Assembly (NCBI RefSeq): GCF_028389875.1 | Contig: NC_084674.1 | Span: forward strand, 13,115,501 to 13,179,500 | Source of the DNA: Rhea pennata | Taxonomy: Eukaryota; Chordata; Aves; Rheiformes; Rheidae | Reading direction: 5' to 3' | Length of the DNA: 64,000 bases | In this document: one piece after another, positions 25,596 through 35,600 of the stretch | Layout of the letters: every line of letters starts with the position of its first letter | Numbering within the stretch: the first letter of the stretch is position 1 | Notes under the pieces: generated by a model | What the model saw: the letters and a program-made list of their open reading frames with translations, nothing else | Databases searched by the model: none | Told to the model about the DNA's origin: nothing | Program-made: the position numbers and the translations under genes

Positions 25596-28500
25596 GCTAT
25601 ATTGATTCTTGCATAAATCACATGAGATACGTGGCGTGCTACAAGCATTAAATCTCACAGACCTTGTTGCAAAGTTCTAGACATATAATCCTTGCTCTAT
25701 CCCAAGTACTCATGATATTAGATTATTCAGAGGGTCTAGTCAGCACCAGGGTCCTGCAGTGGTGGATACTGTACAGACATACAAAACATTTCCTCTTTAT
25801 ACAAACTGTATAAGTCTTCTACAGCAGATTACTTCCACCTGAGCCAGCCCCCCAATATGGTCACTCAAAAGCCACATTTGCTCAAAGAATAAAGTAAATG
25901 CTGCAAAGTTCCTACTTACCTTAGGTTTTGAGTAAAATGGCTTGAAGCTTTACTTTAAAAAAACCTCTGTATCTGAAAGCCGAGTAACTTTTTCAAAATC
26001 GTGACAAAAACATAGACCAGGACCCATGTTCTTAATTCTAAATTCCTCTTGTAATCAATGCACCAGTTATTATTAAATCAGTCAGTTTTAAATTGTACGC
26101 TGCCCCACAAGTGATGAAGTAATTGTACCCAGGACCTGACAGCAAGTCCCTTATCAATGGGTAGTTGTGTCATAAAGACACTATTAATAATAGTCAGTGG
26201 ATGAAAATGGTAGAGAACAAAATTAAATGCCAAATGACTTTCAGCACAATCAAAATGACATCTTTTCAGAATATAGCTATAGTATTTGGATATATGGCCT
26301 ACAAGTGCTAAGGGTACAGGAGAATACTGCAGCATTACTGTAGACAACTGTACCAACAAAGGCTATTAATGACCAAACTATTGAGATTCTGAGGGCACAC
26401 GGCAGTTCAAGATCTTATTGCAAGTCCAAAACAAATAAATAAAATCCTACTAAATTAAAGGCTGATAAAGGCAAATTATTCATTTGTTCTTTTCCTCATG
26501 GGAGCTATCTCATTTTTCTCTGGCTTCCCCAAGGGGTCACAATGCGAAAACCTGGAAGTTTTTTCCCTTACAAGTTTAAGATAATTTCCAGATTCTATAA
26601 TACAGCCACACTTAGATCATCACTAGGTATCTAGTTCCACTACCCACTTCTATCTCAAGGAGAAGATGGATAGGAGAGAGAGATGAATGTGTAGCTCACA
26701 CTCATCACTTGCCTCATATTCTAAGACTACCAAACAGAAAATATTCAAGCTCTATTCTAAATAAAGGAAGGAAACTGCATCAGAAGACAAAGGACAGGTA
26801 TGATTTGTTTATAGTTGAGAAAGTAGAATAAAATGCCCATGCTTGAAGAGAAAGTGTAGCTGAGAAAGTAATTCTAGTAGGTATCCCAATAATTTAAAAG
26901 GCTAGCAAAAATAGCTCCTGCTTAAGATACATCCAGAATCCAAAAGGTAACAGCTTTGATCTCATTTTGAGAAGGACAGGTTAGACTATTCTATTTCTAA
27001 GGGTCTTAAATTTATGACTGATCAAGAGATAAAGAGTAATGAAATTTAACAGTTTCTCTATTCTTGCATAACATTCAGGGCTAACACTCCATGGTCACAG
27101 TTTATCTTTTATGAGTTACACTAAGATTTTTGCAGCGTATCAAGTACGCTGTATCTGGATATGTGACACGGCAGCATTAAAAGCTAATTCAGATAATAGA
27201 ACAGCCTTTATATGCTAGAGGTCAGATCCCAACTCATTTTAGAGGTACCCTCTTTATACTTCACAAATATTGCCTGACACTGCTAGTCACATCTCTCTAC
27301 TGTCTCCACATCCCACTACTGGAGGCCAGGCCTCTATTTCTGAGCAGGGCTTTAGATTCAAAACTAAATCCACTGACTCCCCTCTCCCTTTACCAAGCTC
27401 TACTAATTGCATTCATAAAAAGAATATTCTCTTTCTAGTGGGAAGAAAGCTAATATCATGCCTGCTGACCCCGATCTCCTACCCAGAGGAACAGCAGTCA
27501 CTTGCCTTAGCATTACTATCCTTGAGCACAATCAGGCAGATTTCCCATTGTTAGTGTACTGTCAGGAAGAACTTTTCATTATTAACCCAATCACATGCAA
27601 TAGGATATCACGGAGTCAAAAGTAGAAACGGATCCAAAACCAGAAATGGACAAATTCACGGAAGAAAAGTCCATCTTTTCATATCTTTCACACTGGCGAT
27701 TAAGAGCCAATGTGAAAATACAACCTACCATCAGAGAAGCCTCTAAGCCACAGAAGAAGCTCAGAGTATGCAGGTAGGAAGTATTGCCATATGTTTGCTC
27801 TATTCTTATACTACCCATAAGCATCTGCTATGGATCACTGTCAGAAATGGGCTGTAGCCAGAAGAACTTTCAGTATGAACCATTACAGCCACTCCCACGT
27901 AAATTTATTCAGTCCTCCCAAATGGCTTCATAAAAAAGCTTTGCAAGCCAAGGCATGGTTCAGACATATGACTATTACTATTCAAAGTACAAAAAAACAA
28001 ACCACATAGCCACTGAAGATTTCTGCATCTAAATCAAGTACATGCAACAGATTAGTAGGATCAAAGGAAGACAAATACATCATTACTCGAGTCCATCTCT
28101 CCCTAAACTGTCCTTTCAGCATGCATTAGAAGATGATTACTCTTAGTCTAGTTCTCTCAATGAACAGTTTCAACATCACAGCCTAAGTGAACAGGTAGAT
28201 CCATCTCACGGTGGCAAGCACAGTCCCACTTCACAATCACATCCTAACACCTCATACTGCTATAGGTCAGGACAAAGCAACAATTTCAGTACAACTCATC
28301 TTGTTTATAGGCCACCACTGTCATATTAATGTATTCAAATGAATACAATACAAAGCGATATCACAAGAGTACTAGGCACAAATATTACTACTGTACATTT
28401 AAGGTTTTCAAAAAAGCATTTGTTCTACTCAGTTGCATCTCACTGTGTTTATGACTCCACCACTGTTCCTCTCAAGGGCTGGTATTACAATAACCCCAGT

Positions 28501-29195
28501 GGGTTATCTCAACAACACTGAGACAACTAACAGTAAAAACTGCAGCTAGAAGAAGTCCCCAAAAATAAGTCCACCTACTCAGCAAGAATTGGGTTCAGAG
28601 TCAGTGAAGCAGAAGAGGTTTTAAGATGCTTGGTTCCTAAAAATCAAGCTTAGGTCTTCTTCAGAAACATTATAACATTTGATAGTTTTAGAACTGTTCT
28701 TCTGTTATTAGAATCATGAAAGACTTAAATAATAGAACTTACTAGCACTTTTCACTAATTTATTTGTGTAGTTATACTCTAACTAGCTTAAACAGATCAG
28801 AGCTTAAGGACAGATAAGGTCAGTAGAATCTGATCTTGTATGTACTGAAAGATTCGTTTCGTACACTCAGTAGTTCAACAGAACCCTCTCTAGTTCGGGC
28901 AGCAGCCCCATGTGCACACACACTACACTGACATGCCAGTCATCCCTCCTCCCCCACAGGGAAGGCTGTCCACAGCACAGTCATTGCTTACAGCTTTCCC
29001 TACAACCTTGGCCTTAGGATCACTGCATAGCAAAGGTCATGCCAGCTACACTGTAAGCCAGAATTTATGAGGTAATAAGTACTTCAGCCTAAAGCCACAA
29101 TTTCTAAACTCATTACACAAGTGATAATTAATTCCTTCAAGCAGAGAGATTCTAAGCTCCTGCGTGGAACATATAGGGGGTTTTTTCATACTCAC

Positions 29196-29340
29196 CAGCT
29201 GGGCCACTCTCTGCCTCTCTTCATTAGTATTGTTCCTTTCCCGCTGAAGGGCAGTATTCAAGGCCTCACTGGCTGCTTCCCTTTCTCTCTTGGCCAGCCG
29301 GAGCAACTCCTCCTGGACCAGTGCCTGTTCTCGCTCATAC
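29196..29340 (-). CDS. CHCHD6: CHCHD6 coding exon 4
   Basis: 145 bp. The acceptor TTGTAG precedes it and the donor GTGAGT follows CAGCTG. It completes Arg98 and encodes residues 99-146, a Glu/Arg/Lys-rich coiled-coil segment beginning YEREQALVQEELLRLAKRE. The exon ends on a whole codon. Confidence 0.88.
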
Positions 29341-32300
29341 CTACAAGAGTGCCAAGGGCAAACAGAGAGGAGGTGATCAGCAGACTTCTGGCAACAGGGT
29401 CGTGACTCAACAGGGACAATTCCTGGCCAGAACCAAGACATAAATTCATAAATTTGTTTGGCATAAAGCCTGTTCACAGTCTCTGCATATCAGCAGCAAT
29501 TCAGAAGTCCAACAAACTGCAAACATGACCTGCAAGTTCAGTGAGGTACAGTTCAGGCAACATCAGTACACTGTGCATACACAAGCTTATACTTCAGTTA
29601 CATCTGACTAAGTACTTAAGTATGACCTGAAAACAGTCAGAATAGAGAGTAGTTAACTAGATAAATAGATACTGCTTTGGAAAAAAGATCAAGGGGCATA
29701 CTACAAAAAAATGAGTTAGCCTATCCGACATCTCCATTTTGCTGCTCTACAAGGGAAGGGAGTCTTTCAGAACACACACAATGACAGAGTTGAGAAAAGC
29801 AGCTTTGTCATGTCCACAGCCCAGACACCCGAGTCTCAAAGACAGCCATGAAGGAAATTTAGTTCATTTTGAGCAGTGAGAATCCTGCATGTAAGTAAAG
29901 AGAAATTATTCTGTGGTTCAGTTCATCTTAATTTAGGTCAGAACAGACCTTTGAAGATCATCTACCACAGCAGAGCTAACTTCAAGGTTAGATCAGGTTG
30001 CTCAGGACCTTGTCCAATCAACTTCTGAATATCTTCAAGGACAGAGATTCTATACCCTTTCCAAAAAACATTGAACTAGCTTTACCTAAACTCTCCTAGG
30101 AAAGCTAGGGATGCATCAGGAACAGCATGACTGATGCACCAGGTTTTTATAGGTTTGGACAGTCAACAGCAATACTGAAAAAGAGACTCATAGCCAGAAA
30201 AGTATAGGCACAGTAAAGAAGCCATCAGATCAGCAAAAGAAAAAAAAATGAAAGGTCAGAGCTTCAAAGCATCTTTAAGAATACACAAAAAGACAGGCCA
30301 CTGAGTTACAGTGAAACTAAGTTCTTACTGCCCTGCATTACCTAAAACTAGGAAAAGACTCCTGAGGTTTGGATAAAGAGAAGTGGACATTGCCTTCAGC
30401 AAATATCTCATCCTTACCATCACTTTACAGTTATTTATAGCTTTAAAAAAAATTTAAGTCCCAAAATGACAGAGAAAAAGTATCAGACTTCTTCAGTTGT
30501 TTCAGAAAAGGTAACTGTACTCAATTTTATGTTTCATTAGTCCTCAAATGCATGATTTTCTGTAGCTACCAACTCTTTACCTTAGCCCTCCCTGTTTCTC
30601 CAAACACCATTCCAACTGCTCACATCTCCCCTGCCTTTTGGCTAAGGGACAGACTTGAACTACATGAAATGCTCCATGGCCCTTAACTGAAGAACAAGGC
30701 TTCAGAGGGGGTTCTGTAGGTATTAAAACATATAGTCACTGCTCTCAGACTGCAGAAGACCATACATATATGGAAATAGCCAAGCTGCATCTTCAAGAAA
30801 AATTTCACCTCACCTCCTGTATAGTTCCTGCTCTGCCGTAGAAGATTTCTGATCAGAGTTACTTGCCATTGGTGGCTGGATTCCTAGAAAGAGAAACAGA
30901 AGCATGTGACAACTGCAGAAAATGACAGTTTCTCATCACATCATAGATTTGAAAAGACATGAACACTTCAAAAGTGAGTATTATCCCATCAAGAGAAAAA
31001 TCCAATACATCTAGAAAAGCCTCAAGTTAAATTTAAATTGTGTGGATGCAGCTAGAATTCACAAAGGCAAGAGACACCAACACCTTTTTCAATAGGGCAC
31101 ACTGAACAAGGCATGTTGCAAAAATTCCTAAAAGAAGTTGCTACTAGATTAGCATCCTTCTAAAAGGATGTGAACCTCAGAAAACCTGGTTTATATAAAA
31201 AATAAACAGAATTTTGGTCCTGCTTTCCACTCTTTTCCCCTAGTTCCACTAAGTCTTCTCCTTGATCTCCTCCTTTTCTTATACTTACAGAGATCTCACA
31301 AGCAGAGATGAAATTACTTGTTGGGAATTCAAACTATCCACGACGCTGAATTCACTTTCAAAAAAGGCGTAGGCTAACAGCAAACATAACGAAGGCCTGG
31401 TTCACTAAGTCCAGATTAGTCTGGATGCCCTAAACAAATCCATATTGATAACAATGGCCAACAATGTATATTTGATCACCAATAGAAATCAAACAGTTAT
31501 TTGACTTGAAAAGGACAAGTTCAGAGACCAAGTTCTCAGTGGCCATGATCTTTTGTGGCATGTCACAAAATAGTCAACCTTAGCCAGTCTATCAATTTTT
31601 TTCCCTTCCCCTCTCTCCACATGAGCTTATTTCTGAAGAACATACAGCAACATTTCACCGTGCAATATACTCCCTGTGTATGGAAAGGGGAGAACAAGAC
31701 AGCTTTCTAGAAATCAAAGAAAAAAAATTCTCTGCCTTTCTTATTGCACGTTTATCTGAAAACCTAAAGAGATCTTCACATAGTCGTAAAACTTCATTAA
31801 TGTACCTGAGACGGTTGATATTAGCATTTCAAGAATGGAGGACCTGAAGAAACTAGTTGTCTTACTGAAGGTCACACAGAGATAGAGCTAGAGATACAAC
31901 CATAAGACCCCAGTTGCCACATGACATTGCTGCCTCTCACAAACAAATAAGGAGGATGTCTCAGGACTGTGCTGTTCAACTTCAGTGATACTGATATCTA
32001 TCTACATAGACATGTCAAATGCTAACCAAAGAGCTCCTTCAAAACAAGCTGGTCTTGGGGAAAAAAAACAAAAACAAACAAAAAAAAAAAAAAACAGGCA
32101 TGCCACATCACATCCAACTGACAGTGCTATTGAGAATAGCATAACTCTAGGCAGTAGATCTGATGGGGACCGACAGTACCTGTCGGAGATTTGGGTGTCC
32201 CTTCTGCAGCTGGGGACGATGATGCTGTGCCATTGGATGAGTGGGGTGATCTCTGGTTGTCCCTTTTAGGTTGAGAAGATTGTTTCATTCGGTTCACAAC

Positions 32301-35212
32301 ATCTTCAGAGAGCTGAAAGCACACATTAACATAAATTAACCCAAGTAAACTCTTAATTTATACATATTTCACTATAAAAGTTCCCTACTTGTTAATTTTC
32401 ATGCTACTGCAAAAATATTAATGATTTACTCATTTTAATACCAGATTCCTTTGAATCCAGATAGTCATCATCTGTACATTGACTTCACATTAAAAAAAAA
32501 AAGTCAGTCAAACAAAAAACAAACACACAAAAAAGAAAACTCACGCACGTATCAGTAAGCAATAAAGTCCCCAAACTGCTGAGTTAAAAGGCTTCAGACA
32601 GGAGAACAAATCTTCTACAAAACACTAACAAAAATGGAAAGCACTGTTAACAAAGTCAAGTCCTTGAGTAGGGATGTATTATCAGGAGGGGAAGTAAAGC
32701 AACTAAGCAGGCTATAGTCCATCTATGCTTCCTTCCCCCCCCCTCCCCTCATGCCTGCTAACCCTGCTCTGCATAGCAGAAGTGCTGCAAACTATGTGAT
32801 GGAGAACAACTGCACAGCCTTCCCGTTCATGTAAGGCCGCAACCAGTTTTGCGATCCAAACTTTATTTTCGCTCCCTTACTTGGGTTCAAACCTCGAAGA
32901 AGAAAAGTAAACTCAAAATTTCCTGGAAATTCAGTCCAAGGGGCTTCTCACAGCATTGTAAGATTGACCCCTTCTTTTCCACAATGGTCAGCAGTTCTGG
33001 GCTGACCACAAAACCGTAAAATAAAACGAAATGAGATTGAGTTTCCCTACCTGTGTCTGTCGTGGTCTGACAGTACCAAGAACAGTGCGGATGCCAGTGA
33101 TGCCCAATCTAACAGCATTTTTAATATCTTTGCTATACATTGTATTTGTGCCACTTTGGGGGTCTTCTGCCCTCCTCCCTTACATTTTTGCTGTATTCAA
33201 AACATATGCACATACAGTACCTTCAACATTAGGTTGGATGAGAGATAGCCCCAGACATAACAATACCCATCACAAAACAAACTGCATGACAGCAAGGAAG
33301 CCTTTACTTCTCCTGGGGATGATACAGGGGGGTGGGGGGAGGGAATCCCAGTATTAATTGTCATGTATCTAAAGCGTGAGGGCAGTGCTTATATATTTTA
33401 GGAGTTTAACCTAATTTTCTAAGGGAAACCAGTCTCATCAAATAACATGCAGTACTACCAGTCAACTTAAACCTCAGAGATACTAGATATCTCAGAAGTA
33501 ATTCATTTCTTTACTAACTTTATGAAAATCAGCAGTAGGCTCAAGGAAAGAGTTCCATATCAGCACCTCATGGAAGCAATCACTGATATAACTTACCTTG
33601 AGACTGTTCTGCACAGTTAGCCAACATGCACATACAGACTAACCCACAGTGCTCCACATCAGTCTGCAGCATGTTCCCTCCTACCCAGAGAAAGATATCC
33701 AAAGGAATATGGAAAGAAAGCATCTACGGACACTGGTTTTTAAAAACACAAATCTGCAAGAAGCTAGTCTTGGTTAACTGCAGATTTTTATACACATATC
33801 CTCAAAAAGCAAGTAATCCCTGTGGTACTCTAAAAATTGGGAATGACTACTTTATTTCACAAAACAAAAACAAAACACACACACAGACAAAAAAAAAAAA
33901 AAAAAAAAAAAAACTTTTTACTTTCAGAAGTGAAATGGAGAGAGCTAAGACCACCACAGCTCAACTAATCTACTCAGGTATCATGAGACATATATGGCCC
34001 TCTTCATTTGGAGCTCCTACACAGACCTGTAATAGTGAACTCACATTTTTTGCCAGTCCCATCACTGATGGAGCAGCTGACTAAATTAAAACATTTTGTT
34101 CTGCTGCTTATATCATAGGCGGGGTTAAGCCATGAAGTGGCCCCACCTGCACACTGCAAGAAGAAACAAGGCAAGAATGACTTTACCTGAAAAAAAACGT
34201 AACTAGGATTGCACCAAGTCTCCTTTTAACATATGTGAAGTGATTGATCAAAACATGGGGGAAAAAATAAGTAACCATAGCAAAACTGCCTTTGCAAACT
34301 CATTTCAGAGGAATTTTAGGGAGGGAGGAAAAAAGCAGATAGAGGTATAACAAAGTAACAACAATGAAAATGATGGTAAAAAAAATAACTAAAGAGAAAT
34401 ACAGAGAAAGTCCAGAAGGAAAAAAGAAAAAAAAATGCACCAAAAAAGAACAATACAATCAGCTCTTTCTAGAGCTTGTTTTTATGATGTCCGTATGCAG
34501 GTGTTCAAATGAAAGTTTGTGAAGTAGCTTCTCCCTTGGCCCTCCCAGAAGCACCCCTAACTCCTCACTAATCCCCAGCAATCTCTTCGCAGCCGGGGTA
34601 TTCAGGTAGTGATGTTTCACCAAGGAACTTGCTAACGTGACTCAAGGGCAGACAGCTCTCCTCTCGGGCGCTTTCAGAGCCAGCCAGCGCTTCCACCTTT
34701 TAGCATCACGTTGCTTGCAAAGCAGAAGGTGGCAGCCAAGGGTGACATTAAGCAGCGAGGAGAAGGGCAAAGGGGATGAGAGCAGAATTTGGAAGAGGAT
34801 AAAGCCTTAGCAGCTCATCTCTCGGGGAAGGCCAAGCCTCGGCAGTGAGCCCTTTCCTCCACTGCCGCCCACTCCCGTAGCGCTGCCTTCCACTTCTCTT
34901 CCTTGCTAGTTTTCCCCACTCACCCTCTCCTCCAGCCCCACACCGCGTCCCCGGACCCCCCTGCGCTGCTCCGCCCCGGCTCAGCCTGCGCTGCAACCGC
35001 GCCTTCCTCAGCGCAGCTCCCCGGCCCGCGCAGCCCCCGGCCAAGCCCTGCCCCGCGCCTCCAGCACCCCCCTCCCCCCCCCTCCCAGCCCCTCTCCCCC
35101 CAGCGCTCCCAGGCCGTCTCACCCTGATGCCCTGCAGCACCCGGACTTGATCCCGCTCATCCAGCCCGAAGGAGACCCGCCTGCTGCCGTGGCTGCTCTC
35201 GCTGCCCCCCAT
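29196..35212 (-). CDS. CHCHD6: CHCHD6 (MIC25), MICOS complex subunit, first four coding exons
   Basis: MIC25 belongs to the MICOS complex of the mitochondrial inner membrane, which builds crista junctions together with mitofilin and MIC19. Four minus-strand exons join in frame into 146 codons: 35,212-35,123, 32,312-32,180, 30,883-30,814 and 29,340-29,196, all with GT..AG borders. The start reads MGGSESSHG, fitting an N-myristoylation signal (Gly2, Ser6). VSFGLDERDQVRVLQGIR and LSEDVVNRMK match the conserved N-terminus of CHCHD6. Residues about 31-90 are a Ser/Pro-rich linker, and exon 4 begins the charged coiled coil (LAKREREAASEA). The C-terminal CHCH domain with its CX9C pairs is absent: those exons were not found and probably lie past the left edge. 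The paralogue CHCHD3 is less likely, because the peptides fit CHCHD6 better. Confidence 0.88.
29925..30090 (-). mobile_element. CR1 LINE 3'-end fragment
   Basis: On the plus strand CCTTTGAAGATCATCTA, then AGGTTGCTCAGGACC..TGTCCAA, then GAATATCTTCAAGGA follow the order typical of reverse-complemented CR1 3' ends of birds. The element therefore lies on the minus strand. It is diverged and truncated, and sits in CHCHD6 intron 3. Borders are approximate. Confidence 0.8.
30814..30883 (-). CDS. CHCHD6: CHCHD6 coding exon 3
   Basis: 70 bp. The acceptor CTTTCTAG follows a pyrimidine tract and the donor is GTGAGG. It completes Gly75 and encodes IQPPMASNSDQKSSTAEQEL and two codons beyond, up to the split Arg98. 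This is a poorly conserved polar linker, so the exon is supported mainly by phase and splice signals. Confidence 0.75.
31831..31925 (-). mobile_element. Possible ancient MIR/CORE-SINE-like remnant
   Basis: AAGAAACTAG..AAGGTCACACAGAGATAGAGC resembles the reverse complement of the tRNA-derived MIR core (AAGGTCACACAGC, then a loosely conserved segment). It is strongly diverged. The call rests on one short motif and its surroundings. Confidence 0.35.
32180..32312 (-). CDS. CHCHD6: CHCHD6 coding exon 2
   Basis: 133 bp. The acceptor is TGCTTTCAG and the donor is GTACTG after ACAG. It encodes residues 31-74 plus the first base of Gly75. It starts LSEDVVNRMK, the strongly conserved family segment, and then becomes Ser/Pro-rich and presumably disordered. 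Confidence 0.9.
33889..33913. repeat. A25 homopolymer
   Basis: Twenty-five A, preceded by a CA-rich stretch, inside CHCHD6 intron 1. Confidence 0.9.
35123..35212 (-). CDS. CHCHD6: CHCHD6 coding exon 1
   Basis: 90 bp encoding residues 1-30, MGGSESSHGSRRVSFGLDER and ten more ending VLQGIR, with donor AGG|GTGAGA. The chosen ATG gives the MGxxxS myristoylation context expected of the family. Upstream in-frame ATGs in the CpG-island sequence would add unrelated Ala/Gly-rich sequence and were rejected. Confidence 0.92.
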
Positions 35213-35326
35213 GCCAGCGCGGAGGAGGCGGGGGAGGCCCTCCCCCGCCGCACCCCCCTCCTCTCGCACCGGGGCAGCCGCTGCGGACGACGCCCCTCCC
35301 GCCGCCTGCCAACATACCCGCTCTTC

Positions 35327-35354
35327 ATTGGCGGCCGGCTGCGGGGCAGCCAAT
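35327..35354. promoter_or_regulatory. Pair of inverted CCAAT boxes (NF-Y type)
   Basis: ATTGG at 35,327-35,331 (CCAAT on the minus strand) and CCAAT at 35,350-35,354 stand in opposite orientations, 115-142 bp upstream of the CHCHD6 ATG. NF-Y sites at this distance are common in CpG-island promoters. Confidence 0.6.
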
Positions 35355-35386
35355 AGCGCGGCGCGGTGCTGGCGGCAGCGCGCGGT

Positions 35387-35405
35387 GCAGGCTGGGGGCT
35401 GTAGT
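35387..35405 (-). promoter_or_regulatory. ZNF143/THAP11-type promoter motif
   Basis: The minus strand reads ACTACAGCCCCCAGCCTGC, close to the known ZNF143/THAP11 element ACTACAAYTCCCAGCATGC. It lies about 175-193 bp upstream of the CHCHD6 start codon, on the sense strand. The motif is frequent in housekeeping and nuclear-encoded mitochondrial gene promoters. Confidence 0.6.
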
Positions 35406-35600
35406 CTGCGGGCGGGACGGGCGGCAGCGGCGGCCGAGGCCTCGGGCGCTGCTGGCGACGCGGGAGGCAGCTCGGCTCCCAGAGCTGGCGCGCAGGCCGG
35501 GAGATCCCCCCTGAAACCCCCGGCGCTTCAGGAGCAGCCGCGGGACAAAGCAATCCGAGCGGGCTGACCAGGAAAGCCACCCGCGATAGTAAACGCCTGC

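Larger units (their letters stand above)
1..29195. other. Gene-poor AT-rich stretch, presumed CHCHD6 intron 4 and beyond
   Basis: No reading frame here resembles a known protein. The open frames are short, random-looking and lack coherent splice-bounded structure. CHCHD6 exon 4 ends at 29,196 with a clean donor and the protein is incomplete there, so this stretch is most simply the following intron, transcribed on the minus strand. I looked on the minus strand for peptides of the missing coiled-coil and CX9C segments and found none, but the search was by eye. The stretch holds several A or T homopolymers, an (AAATA)n microsatellite, a TG-rich tract, and a perfect 114-bp inverted repeat near 23.3-24.2 kb. 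Confidence 0.55.
34900..35600. promoter_or_regulatory. CHCHD6: CpG island over CHCHD6 promoter and exon 1
   Basis: A dense block of CG dinucleotides and G/C runs stands out from AT-rich flanks and encloses the CHCHD6 start codon at 35,212. Such islands mark broadly expressed promoters. The long open frames on both strands here are a by-product of the scarcity of TA-containing stops. Confidence 0.85.

Noticed and set aside
32881-32910. GGTTCAAACCTC resembling a tRNA T-arm
   Set aside because: No A-box or acceptor stem at the right distance, and no cloverleaf can be drawn.
33626-34084. Plus-strand open frame of 152 codons in CHCHD6 intron 1
   Set aside because: It reads through the A25 tract as a lysine run and resembles no family. 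Chance frame.
34748-35353. Minus-strand open frame of 201 codons spanning CHCHD6 exon 1
   Set aside because: It contains the true 30-codon exon, but the Ala/Gly-rich extensions on both sides are promoter and intron sequence. The conserved donor at 35,122 ends the exon.
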